A stretch of 64,000 bases of DNA from Paraglomus occultum (lineage: Eukaryota; Glomeromycota; Glomeromycetes; Paraglomerales; Paraglomeraceae). Position numbers and translations under genes: made by a program. The stretch spans positions 82,026 through 146,025 of the forward strand of contig CAJVPJ010000001.1 of NCBI GenBank assembly GCA_910592205.1, given 5' to 3'. This document shows positions 48,119 to 58,962 of this stretch, piece by piece (position 1 is the stretch's first letter; each line of letters starts with the position of its first letter). Below the pieces are notes generated by a model. It did not search any database. It was given only the letters and a program-made list of their open reading frames with translations, and was not told the DNA's origin.

Positions 48119-50543
48119 ATGCCAACAAAAACAAGAAGAAGTCGAAGTCCGGCTCGAACTTATTTACCCTATAATCATCGTCCGAAAAGAGCAAGAATGG
48201 AAGAAACTCAAGACGTAGGGAAACTCTCCAAGACGATGCCCGGCATTTACTCGTCAAATTTCGATTCATACTCACATTCTGTGCTAAAGGGAAACTCTTC
48301 CACATGGATGGAGGGTACCTTTACGCGGGAAGACTTGGAACGAACGTTTGGCCGAGCCTCGGAAGAGACAAGTAAGCATTAGCACAGTTGAATGCACAGA
48401 TCGGTGTCGTATAATACCAGCTATAATGAATAATGCGACAGCCGTTATCTATAATATGACAATGTGTTGTCTAGAACTTTAAATCACTTTTTATAGCAAT
48501 TGAATTCGTCTGAGTTCAAATATGAGTATATTTGTTACCAAAAGTTAAAGGAAAATTCGTACTGACCGCAGAACTTTATCCCGTTTTGTTTATAGGGTCG
48601 CAGTCAATCGAAAAGCCGCCACCTAGTTGGGGTGAGCTATTGATTCCAGAAAGTCAATGTTTTGTATTTCAATAACACCAACCATTTTCTTTCTCCTCCC
48701 TTTCCCACCACCACCGTTTCAGCCCCAGCAATAAGAGACTTGTGGGCCTCCTCTGTCAATAGGATGCTAAAGCATACAAATGAATTTGCCATGAAAATAA
48801 TAGCGACACGAGACTATTTGCAGCGAATGTTGGATGGAGGGAATGTTCGTCCGGATGGTAAGAAAAAGCAAGAAGCTTATATAATCAGGAGGTCTAACAT
48901 ACTAATGCTTCCCATACAAATCTGATAGAGATGGAATACTTGATGCAACTTCCTCAAAATATACAAAATTATCTTGCACGATTTCGAAAGCTTACAGACG
49001 AGGAGACACGGAGGTTTTCCGTGGATTCATTAAATGGCCTTCAAAGACCGTCTGCCGCGACTACCTTACAAAGAGGTAAACGTTATTATTTTATTTTTTT
49101 TCAAAACTGTTTTTCCATAGTCTGACTCGGTACCAAAAAAAAACGAAATAATTTCAATCTCAGCAGATGAAACTCCGGTCAGGCAGTTGACCAGCATCCC
49201 CCGCTCTGATACGCGGAGAGGGGTTGTGAAAAAGACACAAAATAAACAAACAACCAATCCTCTTACGGAGAACACATCAATGAATTCGACACGTAATCTG
49301 TCTTTTAACGCTGCAAAATTAACCAAATTTGAAGAGAAACTGCAGGCGAAATATGAAAAGTATGTAAATTTTGTTGTTTATTACATTAGGAGTTGTTACT
49401 CACATCACTAATTATAGTTACCGGCGGGCAAAAGAACTCGAAAAAAAGAAAGACCAGGAAGCTAATAAGAAGTTTTTGAAAGATCTGGAGATAGCAAGAA
49501 AGGTAGGCTTTAACATGATTTATTACTTTTTTAAATATATCGCAATTGTCTACTCCGCTTAATATTTGATAATTACCAAAGTATTAATCTATGAATTGCA
49601 TGCTATTAGCCTCGCCCGTTACGGATAATGACGAAAGAGCAGCTGGAGGAGGTAAGCAATTTATTGCGACCTTAAATCATAACATGACAAGTAATAATGA
49701 AGCTGATATGCTGGGGTGTTTTTTTTTATCGTGTAGATCGTTGTTGCCCGATCGTCTGCAGCAGTAAAAGGCGGAATTATTGCGCGAATTGAAAAGTACG
49801 AAATTACGTTGCATGATTTTGATACATTAAGACCTGGTCAGTGGTTAAATGATGAAGTAAGTACTTAACTTTTGTATTGATTTCAAACGTAGCTAGCGAC
49901 ATTCTATAGAATTTGAGAAATCTAATTGCGGACTTAAACTTTCAGGTCATAAATGCCTATCTCCAAATGCTCCTTAACCGCGCAAAGAGAGAAACGCGTC
50001 GAAAAGTGCACATTTTTAACACGTTTTTCTACACAACTTTGGCGACGAAAGGTTATGATGGAGTAAAACGATGGGCAAGAAGGGCTAAAGTATGTGTTGT
50101 TGTATGCTCGAGTCTCGTAACGAATTATAGACGGCTAACATCACTGTTATTCATAGATCGATGTCTTTGAGCAGGACCTTATTCTTATACCAATAAATCA
50201 AGCTTCCCACTGGTTTTTGGCTGCTATCCGATTACCTGACAGGCTGATAGAGATTTATGACAGCATGCCAAGGACAGACGCAACCATGACATTCGACACA
50301 ATAATGTACTATCTGGCGCAGACGCACAAAGACAAAACTGGTCAAAATTTAGACAAATCACAATGGTCGTGGATTGTAGAGACAGCACCAAAACAGGAGA
50401 ACGGATATGATTGCGGTGTTTTCACTTGTCAATTCGTAGAGTGTCTCTCACGCGGAGGAGATCTTGATTTCGAACAGTCAGACATGCAGTATTATCGACA
50501 GAGAATACGATATGAACTTATCAAGGGAAGGTTAATGCGATAA
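48119..50543 (+). CDS. ULP1: ULP1/SENP-type SUMO protease, ten exons
   Basis: Cysteine protease that matures SUMO and removes it from targets, usually at the nuclear rim. Exons 48119-48371, 48596-48631, 48723-48857, 48929-49075, 49167-49359, 49418-49502, 49610-49651, 49737-49856, 49946-50089 and 50157-50543 join in phase to 513 residues. The N-terminal half is low-complexity and basic (TRRSRSPARTY, HRPKRARME) with a coiled coil (AKELEKKKDQEANKKFLK). The C48 catalytic domain spans about residues 298-513: LHDFDTLRPGQWLNDEVINA, FNTFFYTTL, ASHWFLAAI with the catalytic His, IEIYDSM with the Asp, and NGYDCGVFTC with the nucleophile Cys. It ends RQRIRYELIKGRLM. ATG 48119 is chosen because the upstream in-frame GTG is not an accepted start. 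Convergent with RPL7. Confidence 0.92.
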
Positions 50544-51037
50544 CAGATGATTGCTGATTTCAAAGACATTAATCATAACAGAAGTGCTACTTTGAGAATG
50601 ACTTTTGGTTACATTTCATGTTTAAAGTTATGTGTTGAAAAGAGGGTGCTGCCTTGAATTGATTGGGCGCAGGGATATAATTAGCATCTGCGTTAATTTA
50701 GTAGGCTCTCAATTATTATGTATTTACTATGTTAGATAACTGGACATTTGAGTCTTGCTAGACATCGAATGAAATATTGATTTATTACTAGATGAATACT
50801 TAGAGATTAAATGAAATTTAACTCGCTGTAAATAAAGCTGACACTAAACTTTATGTGAGGATTTACTTGTCGGGCTTTGTTTTATAGAGTTGGCATCTCT
50901 CTTCGTGACATTTGCGATAATATCATTACACAGTTTGATCATGCGTAATAATACATGGAAAGTTGCCCTCGACTATGAACATATGTATTTGATTTTCTGC
51001 TCCCATATTTTCAAACAGGTCAATTTATTGTTCGAGT
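50544..51037. other. Convergent 3' region of ULP1 and RPL7
   Basis: 494 bp between convergent stop codons, AT-rich, no other feature seen. Confidence 0.5.
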
Positions 51038-52613
51038 TTAGTTCATTTTACGAATCAATTCATTAATTTTCGCCTCACGATCACCGAAATCTCCACCCTC
51101 AACAAAATGTCGGAATTTCCTAGTTGACCATCCGCCATTAGGGTTTGACAACTTGAAGGGCCAGAGGAAATTATTTGCTTGTTTGAACTATAAGACGGTA
51201 CGCGGGTTGGTTAGTAATCAGTAACATGTAATTCCGGGATTTTAAACGGACACAATATATGGAAATTGCCCGTTAACAACATCCGAGTCTAACTATTTTG
51301 CATCTCACTCGGAAACACTCACATGTGGTCCAACGGTATAAATCTCGTGGATCAAATCTTCAACACAGATAAGACCGAATTTTCCCAAACTCTGTTCAAT
51401 GATTGCATTATCTGTTATAGGAATCCTCTGTCTATTCACTTTGGCATATCCTCTTTTGTAAATCAGTTCACGGACTGACTTCAAATTCGGTTCACCATAT
51501 GCAATGTAGGGTGTGACAAGTTGCAGCATCTGCTTGGTGGCTCTTGTCAAGCGTACAAAAACGCCATTGTTGATCTGAAGAAGACGAAGTAATTGAAGGA
51601 TTTTTCGTGGTTTGGGCGGAATTTTGTTGATACTGGTAGTAACGAAAGTAGAATGCTGTTAGAGCAAAATGCGTCATAATTATTCGAGAAATTGGAGCTT
51701 GCATAATGGGGTGAAAATTACGTTGCGAAACATCAACAAAGTATAAGAGGCTTATAATAATTCTCACTATTGATTCATAATAACGTACCCTTTAATCCTA
51801 ATAACAAAGGCCAATTTTGGTTCAGCAGGAACATAAAAATTGCCTGCAGCTTTGGCTAATCTTCTCAGTCGAATCTTCTCTCTCTCGGTCGAATGATATT
51901 CACGGACATATTTCTCCGCTCTCTTGAAAATTACCCTTCTTTTGTTTTTAGCCTCCTACAACATGGGGTGTGATGAGAAATTACCCGTGTAAGATATTGG
52001 ATTAAAAACTAATCTCCTCTCCAACTAGCAAAAACGCCCATCTGTTTCTATATTATCAGACCCGAAAGATGGTATAAATGGTTATGGTTCTCAACATGAC
52101 AATTATGACTTTTTGGGTATCATCATAAATAAACAGATTCGTATCTTACAAGCAGACCTTCAACACTAAATATTATGAAATTCCTTGCTACATTTTCTCT
52201 TTTGCACATGCAAACCACACACCTTGCGTTTTTTGGCAAGTTCTTCCTTTCGTTTCGCTTCGTCTTCAGCGCGAGCTTTTCTCTTCTTTAGGAGTGTTTC
52301 TGGTACTAGGATCTGTTCTTTGGTGGGAACGGTCCTATTTGAGAAAGAATTTAGGTTATTCAGTAACAGGTTAACCATTATAGTTTCTATCTGACTTTAT
52401 CGCTTCGCATTCTGGTGAACTGCGGTTTTCATGGACCATTTGCTGAATCGGCCTCCATGTAAGTTTTCAATTATCTTTTAGAATTACATCCTACCATTAC
52501 TATTTTTCCCTTTCCCGCTTGCCCGCCCTAAGTCTCCTACTTTAATCCATACGTTATCCAACAAATCCATCTTTTAATTAATCTTTCTGTTTAACTTACG
52601 TTCCGGTCGTCAT
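51038..52613 (-). CDS. RPL7: 60S ribosomal protein L7 (uL30), five exons
   Basis: Large-subunit ribosomal protein. Exons 52600-52613, 52223-52334, 51789-51955, 51323-51632 and 51038-51187 join in phase to 250 residues, the usual length. The N-terminal extension is Lys/Arg-rich ([20 protein letters not shown]) after a first exon coding just five residues. The uL30 fold follows: [83 protein letters not shown] and [20 protein letters not shown]. It ends [20 protein letters not shown] and INELIRKMN. Intron 2 (51956-52222) hosts a box C/D snoRNA. Intron-rich 5' ends and hosting of snoRNAs are typical of ribosomal protein genes. Confidence 0.95.
52042..52136 (-). ncRNA. Box C/D snoRNA in RPL7 intron 2 (snR39/snR39b-like)
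   Basis: On the minus strand a terminal stem CTGTTT (52131-52136) pairs with AAACAG (52042-52047). It encloses a perfect box C, ATGATGA (52120-52126), and a box D, CTGA (52056-52059). Just upstream of box D the guide CCATCTTTCGGGT is complementary to ACCCGAAAGATGG, a nearly invariant stretch of 25S/28S rRNA. By the box D+5 rule the methylated residue is the G of ACCCG, which corresponds to Gm805 of yeast 25S. From memory, yeast snR39 and snR59, which lie in introns of RPL7A and RPL7B, and snR39b act on Am807 and Gm805 in this same stretch. So host gene and target region both match. Length about 95 nt. Boxes C' and D' are not clear. Confidence 0.82.
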
Positions 52614-54596
52614 CTTATGTTCCGTTTCCTGAGACGTGACTGAGGAAATAGGAGGAGGAAGAACAAAAACTTGTGCAATTAATGCATAAATAATTTTCGT
52701 TTCTGATGGCAATTTTAATCACGTGATAATTCGCGTGACAATATTATCTTATTAATCTTAACCAAGTTAAATTTAGAGAACCTTATAAGGCACGTCTAGA
52801 ATATAATGTAAAAAGGACTTTTTTAAATCCACCGCCACTTGCACAGTGTGTTACTGCAGTCAACAATCGTGCGGGGTAAAGTCTACCCCACATTCTTAAA
52901 AGATATAAATATCACCCGCACCTGACCAGTAGTTAACGATAACAAACAGCAACTCCAACGATTATACAATTCAGAAGGAATCGGTTCTGCATCATGTCCA
53001 CCTATGTATCTTTGCGAAAAATGACCATCGCACTCATAGAAATACTTAAAGACTTTTTTAGACGAATTAGAATGTTTAGACAAAAATTTATTTAAGATGG
53101 ATATTGCTTCTCCTAATTCGCCACGGAATTTTTCGCATCCGAGAATTCGAACAAATGGAATTAGAAATTTTTTTAGTTAAATACAACGACCTGTAAACTA
53201 AGATTTATTACTCACGGCTGTGTCGACTGGTAGACAGTAATTCTTGTTCTCAATTTAATAATAGGTGACAGGGACCCTGAAATACATCACCGACTTCATA
53301 TGCAACTAAAGATAATAAACATTAGTTTGTTTACACATACTACTACTTCAATTCCCCCCAAGAACTATTTACACCGATTTATAAACCAACACCGTAAAAT
53401 GGTCGAAAATAATGGCTTATTAACGAAAAGACGGAAAAGAATTTTCTCTATGTTTATTTTCGTTTATTAGATGTAATATTCGTAGATAAGGAAGCCATTC
53501 ACTTGCCCGAGCCCGACAAATATGTACCAGCATTATTTTGAAGTTATCCTTTTTTGGATAGTTTTTTGTCGGGCAAATGAACCGGACCCGCCGGCTTGCT
53601 GCCGGGCGCGGTAGAAGGCAGATTATCTTTATACAGTATATCGCGTGTCGCGTGTTTATCATATTATTATCGTTGTTAGATCAATATCTTTGACAACAAA
53701 TGCTCTTTCTCATTCTGTTACCTTAGCAAAATGTCCGAGCCGCGGCTGAAGTCGGCCAAGTTTTTCGAGTACACTTGTCCGAATTTGTTGGGTGTAGACA
53801 GTTTTTTTACTAAAAGCCGGCCTCTAAATGGTGCTTAGAAATCTGCTTGCCGAGGCATTTATGCAGGCGCCTTAGTATAAATAAGCAGAGGATTAGGCTT
53901 GCGCTTACAACAAAAACGAAAATACAAAGAGATTATCTTGGTAAAAATGCGAGGTTAGCGCACTGCAATCCAGCATTGAGAATTCAACAGCGCAATCACA
54001 TTCTCTGCCAGAAAGCTCAGCCTTTCGTTATGACACATCTCCTCTTGCTGGACTGTCAGTAGATGAAATAAGGATACCTCCCTAGATCCAGACATACTAT
54101 TAATATTAAGCACGCCTTATAAGAGAATGAGGACGTTAGAAGGTAAGCTTGGTTTGCCAAAAAATTACTTTGAATACTGTTGTGTCATATTTTGTTGTGT
54201 ATTGCTTTATATTTAGGTATTAATAAATTAAATTTTGCTTTCAGTTTAAAGGTTGGCGCTCATAAACATTCGTGGAAAAATTTCTTTATTGTTTGATAAT
54301 AATAAGTAATACATGTATAGAATAGATGATAATAATAATACCAAAATAATAGAAATAGCATAATTACTGAAAAGGTCTGTTAACAATGAAAATAGTTAAT
54401 GTTTATATTACTAGTACTCTCCTCCTATGACTATGTGTCTGCTAAATCTGATACAGTAACAGCAGCTGATGAAAGCAACCTATTACTATATAACAATATA
54501 TGGTTGTTTACATTTAGGGGATATCTATTGGCATATGCCACAAACTCAAAGATTAATTGCCCCCATTTACACAAAAAATCACTTATTTTGTATCTG
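52614..54596. other. Spacer with an inverted repeat and GC-rich patches
   Basis: Upstream region of RPL7 and downstream region of the Sel1 gene. It contains an inverted repeat at 53503-53576 (listed separately), a GC-rich patch at about 53577-53612 and a second at 53735-53765 with the palindromic core GCCGCGGC. Frames such as 52883-53083 and 53420-53662 on minus are not recognisable genes. Confidence 0.5.
53503..53576. repeat. Inverted repeat, possible MITE end or cruciform
   Basis: TTGCCCGA (53503-53510) and CCCGACAAA (53512-53520) both find complements in the single right arm TTTGTCGGGCAA (53565-53576), so two alternative hairpins are possible, with an inner TATCC/GGATA stem between. The loop is about 45-60 nt. 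Whether it recurs elsewhere cannot be seen. Confidence 0.4.
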
Positions 54597-57368
54597 CTAT
54601 GTGTCAATATTATTGCTCAATATTATGCTTACCATCTCAATTTTTTCTCTTATTTTTTTCTTTACTTCTAGCCCATCTTCAAACAAAATATACACCTTGC
54701 TTTGTGCCTTAGTATATCCCTGCTCAGCTGCTCTTTCATATAATTCAAGTGCCTTTTGAATGTTTGCTTCTACTCCAATGCCATTTTCATAATACCGGGC
54801 AAGAAAATATTGTGCATAAACATTTCTTTCTTTGACCCTTGCTTGACAGAAGTCAATTACATAATTAATGCCAAAATTTACTCCAGCCACTTTGCTATAA
54901 TGATTACCATTTTTAACTTGCACTGACATATGTGCTTGTTTTATTGCATTCTCATATAATTCATCTGCTTTTTGTTCATCCTTTTCTGCATAATGTACAG
55001 CAAGATTATATTGAGCTTTGGCATGACCTTGTTCAGCAGCTTTATAATATAATTCAACTGCTTTTTGTTCATTTTTTTCCACTCCAGTTCCATTGGCATA
55101 ACATATAGCAAGATTATATTGTGCACTGACATGGCCTTGTTCAGCAGCTTTTTGATGTAATTCAACTGCCTTTTGTTCATCTTTTTCTACCCCAGTCCCA
55201 TTGATATAACACAAAGCAAGATTATATTGAGCATGGACAATTCCTTGTTCAGCAGCCTTTTGATACAATTCAACTGCTTTTTGATCATTTTTTTCTACTC
55301 CAATTCCATTATTATAACATGCACCAAGAGCAAACTGAGCATTGGCATGCCCTTGTTCAGCTGCTTGTTGGTACAATTCAACTGTTCTTTGTTCATTTTT
55401 TTCTACCCCAGTTTCATAAGCATAATACAAAGCAAGATTAAATTGAGCACTGGCATCTCCTTGTTCAGCAGCTTTTTTATATAATGTAACTGCTTTTTGT
55501 TCATCTTTTTCTACTCCAGTTCCATTTTTATAACATATGGCTAAATTATATTGAGCCTTGGCATCACCCTGATCAGCAGCTTTTTGATATAATGTAAATG
55601 CTTTTTGTTCATCTTTTTCTACCCCAATCCCATTGTCATAACATGCAGCAAGATTAAACTGAATGCTGGCATCTCCTTGTTCAGCAACAAGAGCAAACAA
55701 AGCACTGGCATCTCCTTGTTCAGCTGCTTTTTGATACAACTCAATTGCTTTTTGTTCATCTTCTTCTACCCCAATTCCATTATCATAACATACAGCAAGA
55801 GCAAGTAGTAGTAGAGCATCTGCATCTCCTTGATCAGTAGCCCTTTCATACCATTCAACTGCTTTTTGTTCATTTTTTTCTACTCCAATTCCATTGGCAT
55901 AACATGTGGCAAGATTATATTGAGCTTTGGCATGACCTTGTTTAGCAGCTTTATAATATAATTCAACTGCTTTTTGTTCATATTTTTCCACTCCTGTTCC
56001 ATTGGCATAACATATAGCAAGATTATATTGAGCATTGGCATCTCCTTGTGCAGCAGCTTTTTGATACCATTCAACTGCTTTTTGTTCATCTTTTTCTACA
56101 CCAGCTCCATAGTTATAACATACAGCAAGATTAAATTGAGCAGTGGCATGTCCCTGTTCTGCAGCTTGTTGATACAACTCAACTGCTTTTTGTTCATCTT
56201 TGTCTACACCAGTTCCATTATCATAACATACAGCAAGATTATATTGAGCATTGGCATCTCCTTGTTCAACAGCTTTTTGATACCATTCAACTGCTTTTTG
56301 TTCATTTTTTTCTATCCCAATTCCATTGTCATAACATGCAGCAAGAGCAAACTGAGCACTGGCATCTCCTTGTTCAGCTGCCTGTTGGTACAGTTCAACT
56401 GCTTTTTGTTCATCTATTTGTACCCCAATTCCATTATTATAACATGCAGCAAGAGCAAATTGAGCACTGACATCTCCTTGTTCAGCTGCTTGTTGGTACA
56501 ATTCAACTGCTTTTTGGTACAACTCAATTGCTTTTTGTCCATTTTTAGTTCCATTGTTATAACATACAGCTAAATTAAAGTGAGCATTGGCATGACTTTG
56601 TTCAGCAGCTTTTTGATACCATTTAACTGCGTCCTGTTCATTTTTTTCTACACCAGTTCCATTGTCATAACATACAGCAAGATTATACTGAGCATGGATG
56701 TGTCCTAGTTTAGCAGCTTTTTTATATAGTTCAACTGCTTTTTGCTCATCTTTTTCTACCCCAATTCCATTGTCATAACATACAGCTAAATTATATTGAG
56801 CATCAGCATGTCCCTGTTTGCATCCAGCAGCTTTTTGATACCATTCAACTGCTTTTTGTTCATCTTTTTCTACCCCGATTCCATTGTCATAACATGCAGC
56901 AAGAGCAAACTGAGCACTGGCATCTCCTTGTTCAGCTGCTTGTTGATACAATTCAACTGCTTTTTGATATAATTCAATTGCTTTTTGTTCATTTTTTTCT
57001 ACCCCAATTCCATTGTCATAACACACAGCAAGAGCATTGGCATCTCCTTGTGTAGCAGCCTTTTGATACCATTCAACTGCTTTTTGTTCATTTTTTTCTA
57101 CCCCAATTCCATTGTCATAGCATGCAGCAAGAGCAAATTGAGCACCGGCATGTCCTTGTTCAGCAGCTTTTTGATACAATTCGACTGCTTTTGGTTCATC
57201 TTTTTCTACTCCAATTCCATAGACATAACGTGCAGCAAGATTAAACTGAGCGATGGCATCTCCTTGTTTAGCTTTTTTCCTTCTAATACTAGGTATAAGC
57301 ACACGAGTACCACGTATAGTAAAAAAATGTTTCAGTATTGAAACGGCACTATTAAACTTTACCAACAT
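54597..57368 (-). CDS. Intronless Sel1-repeat protein of about 24 units
   Basis: Single frame of 923 residues from ATG 57368. After a short basic N-terminus (IRGTRVLIPSIRRKKAKQGD) it consists of about 24 tandem Sel1-like repeats of 36 residues, pattern GDAxAQxNLAxCYxNGxGVE-KDEQKAVELYQKAAEQ, with the usual Ala, Gly, Tyr and Leu positions. Sel1 repeats stack as helical pairs into a solenoid for protein binding. Two units are fused after loss of part of a repeat (KAIELYQKAVELYQQ appears twice), one lacks its first helix (GDANALAVCYDNG) and one is duplicated in part (ASALFALVAEQ), signs of unequal recombination. Repeats near the C-terminus are diverged. No kinase domain is attached, unlike many Sel1 proteins of arbuscular mycorrhizal fungi, where the family is very large. 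The binding partner is unknown. Confidence 0.9.
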   Translation of the reverse strand: MLVKFNSAVSILKHFFTIRGTRVLIPSIRRKKAKQGDAIAQFNLAARYVYGIGVEKDEPKAVELYQKAAEQGHAGAQFALAACYDNGIGVEKNEQKAVEWYQKAATQGDANALAVCYDNGIGVEKNEQKAIELYQKAVELYQQAAEQGDASAQFALAACYDNGIGVEKDEQKAVEWYQKAAGCKQGHADAQYNLAVCYDNGIGVEKDEQKAVELYKKAAKLGHIHAQYNLAVCYDNGTGVEKNEQDAVKWYQKAAEQSHANAHFNLAVCYNNGTKNGQKAIELYQKAVELYQQAAEQGDVSAQFALAACYNNGIGVQIDEQKAVELYQQAAEQGDASAQFALAACYDNGIGIEKNEQKAVEWYQKAVEQGDANAQYNLAVCYDNGTGVDKDEQKAVELYQQAAEQGHATAQFNLAVCYNYGAGVEKDEQKAVEWYQKAAAQGDANAQYNLAICYANGTGVEKYEQKAVELYYKAAKQGHAKAQYNLATCYANGIGVEKNEQKAVEWYERATDQGDADALLLLALAVCYDNGIGVEEDEQKAIELYQKAAEQGDASALFALVAEQGDASIQFNLAACYDNGIGVEKDEQKAFTLYQKAADQGDAKAQYNLAICYKNGTGVEKDEQKAVTLYKKAAEQGDASAQFNLALYYAYETGVEKNEQRTVELYQQAAEQGHANAQFALGACYNNGIGVEKNDQKAVELYQKAAEQGIVHAQYNLALCYINGTGVEKDEQKAVELHQKAAEQGHVSAQYNLAICYANGTGVEKNEQKAVELYYKAAEQGHAKAQYNLAVHYAEKDEQKADELYENAIKQAHMSVQVKNGNHYSKVAGVNFGINYVIDFCQARVKERNVYAQYFLARYYENGIGVEANIQKALELYERAAEQGYTKAQSKVYILFEDGLEVKKKIREKIEMVSIILSNNIDT

Positions 57369-57857
57369 CAGATCTAATACTAATGCGTTTAATTTACTGC
57401 TAATAAGAGTTCTAACCTTAACGAGAAAACGTTAGTGTAACGTTTGCGTTCTGTCACAAAATGTCAGCCTCAATAATAATTACACAGCCACAGTTTCGCC
57501 TGCTACTATAAATGTTTAATTACATCTTTAAATGTCGCGTTGTATATCGTCAATATCATCTTAATAATATTAATAATAGTTATTAAACCGAATTCTTTTT
57601 ACTTTATTATTATTGAATGGCTAACGCAATCCCTTTGCAATATCTGTTAAGTCTTTAACCACCAATGATAATATCTCGCGTACGTAATTTGCGTGTTTTA
57701 GTCTCTGCTAAAGAGACATACTACAAATCCTACGCGTCGTTATTGTCATTATGAATTAGTAAATTATATTTAAATTAATAAGTTCTATGTTAAAAGGTCT
57801 AAACTGCGCCCATACGTCAATGTCAAATCATATATTCAAGTTTCTTCTCAACCATCA
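57369..57857. other. Spacer upstream of the Sel1 gene
   Basis: 489 bp, AT-rich, holding the Sel1 gene promoter and the 3' UTR of the NADAR gene. No other feature seen. Confidence 0.5.
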
Positions 57858-58590
57858 TCATCTTCCTACTCCATCCTCATTCCCACCCCTTCGTGCCTCC
57901 CTGATAAACGACCTGACTCTCATCAATACCTTCCCCAAATGGTTATTTCCCTGGCCATTTCCGCCATCACCCCAGAATTTATCAAACCGTGTGTGTTCAA
58001 CGAGAATTTTGTCGCCAGTAGCCAACAAATGGTCTGCGAGTATCTTGTGTTGAGTAAATTTCTGTTTCACTACCCATTCCATAATTTCTAATTTCGTCTC
58101 ATGCCACCTGGGATCTACGAATTCTGGATGTCGACGAGATAGATTCAACGCGTCGCGCGCTGAACGACAATGACGAATTTTTTCCGCAACGTCGGGTCGA
58201 GTTTCTCGGAACTTCATTGCTTGGAAGAGGTGCTGAGAATGTCCGTTATACATGCATGCATATAGGTAATGTAATCTCATGATAAATAATAGTAACCATT
58301 ACGACATTGAGTATTACAAGCCAGAAATTAATGTGTACCTCACTCGTAGGCCACGTGCGTTGATCTTGACATGTCATCGCTTTGCTCGCCGACGATATTG
58401 GAAGATTTGCCAATATTGGAAATCCTTCTGCAAAATTAGATAACTCAAAATAAGCTTCTCCTCGATTATAAAACCAAATTTCATTCGGTGGACGTTCTCG
58501 TTCTTCCGATGACACAAAGAAAAATAAAAATACCGTTATATTTACCCATAAAGTAAGACATATCATAACTGCACACAGATAACCTACCAT
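57858..58590 (-). CDS. NADAR (YbiA-like) N-glycosidase domain protein
   Basis: NADAR proteins act on NAD/ADP-ribose derivatives, removing ADP-ribose from guanine in DNA or cleaving riboflavin intermediates. Two exons are visible: 58339-58590 and 57858-58232. The domain is nearly complete. IWFYNRGEAYFELSNF opens it, WPTSE|HLFQAMKF spans the splice junction with its key Glu and Lys, and then come PDVAEKIRHCRSARDALNL, WHETKLEIMEWVVKQKF, LLATGDKILVEHTRFDKFWG and LGKVLMRVRSFIR. The start codon is uncertain: ATG 58590 would place a hydrophobic segment (ICLTLWVNITVFLFFFV) before the domain, but that part could be intron. Between LSNF and WPTSE an Ala/Ser-rich stretch replaces the usual short loop, so another small intron is possible. 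Divergent from EIF3L. Confidence 0.82.
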
Positions 58591-58962
58591 TATATAAACA
58601 CTCTCTCAATTCGTGGTTGGTATCCGATTCAGTCCCAATGCTTGATTCCATCTTCGGTCAAACAAGCACAAGTCGATGATTTAAAAATGGGCAAGTCCAA
58701 ATTACAAATTTTTATATCATTGCTCGTGTTACAGAACTGAGAGCATTCGCACTCTGGTTGAATTTCGTTTGATTGATACGGACGAGACAGTTTGGGTCTT
58801 GCAACAGGTAGAATTCTTGGTCTTATTTCTTGTTCATACTCTGTCCATGAACAAGTGGCCAATAATAAAATAATAATAATGTATTGATTTATAATCACGT
58901 GAATGAGATTTAAAAACTTTTTTTTTTTGGGTACTAGATCGATAACATTAATACTTGTAAAT
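58591..58962. promoter_or_regulatory. Shared 5' region of the NADAR gene and EIF3L
   Basis: 372 bp between divergent starts. A minus-strand frame (58629 to about 58900) coding a Cys-rich stretch (CECSQFC, STCACL) after a hydrophobic segment lies here, but it has no ATG and would overlap the EIF3L start, so it is not called as a gene. A T-run lies at 58919-58928, 35 bp before the EIF3L ATG. Confidence 0.4.

Noticed and set aside
51188-51322. Second possible snoRNA in the last RPL7 intron (CTGA near 51220)
   Set aside because: No acceptable box C and no terminal stem.
55173-57341. Repeated hydrophobic plus-strand frames opposite the Sel1 gene, rich in Phe and Ile
   Set aside because: They are the antisense of the 108-bp Sel1 repeat; their periodicity comes only from that gene.
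54597-57368. CRISPR-like regular repeats
   Set aside because: The period is 108 bp of coding sequence without spacers; it is a protein repeat.
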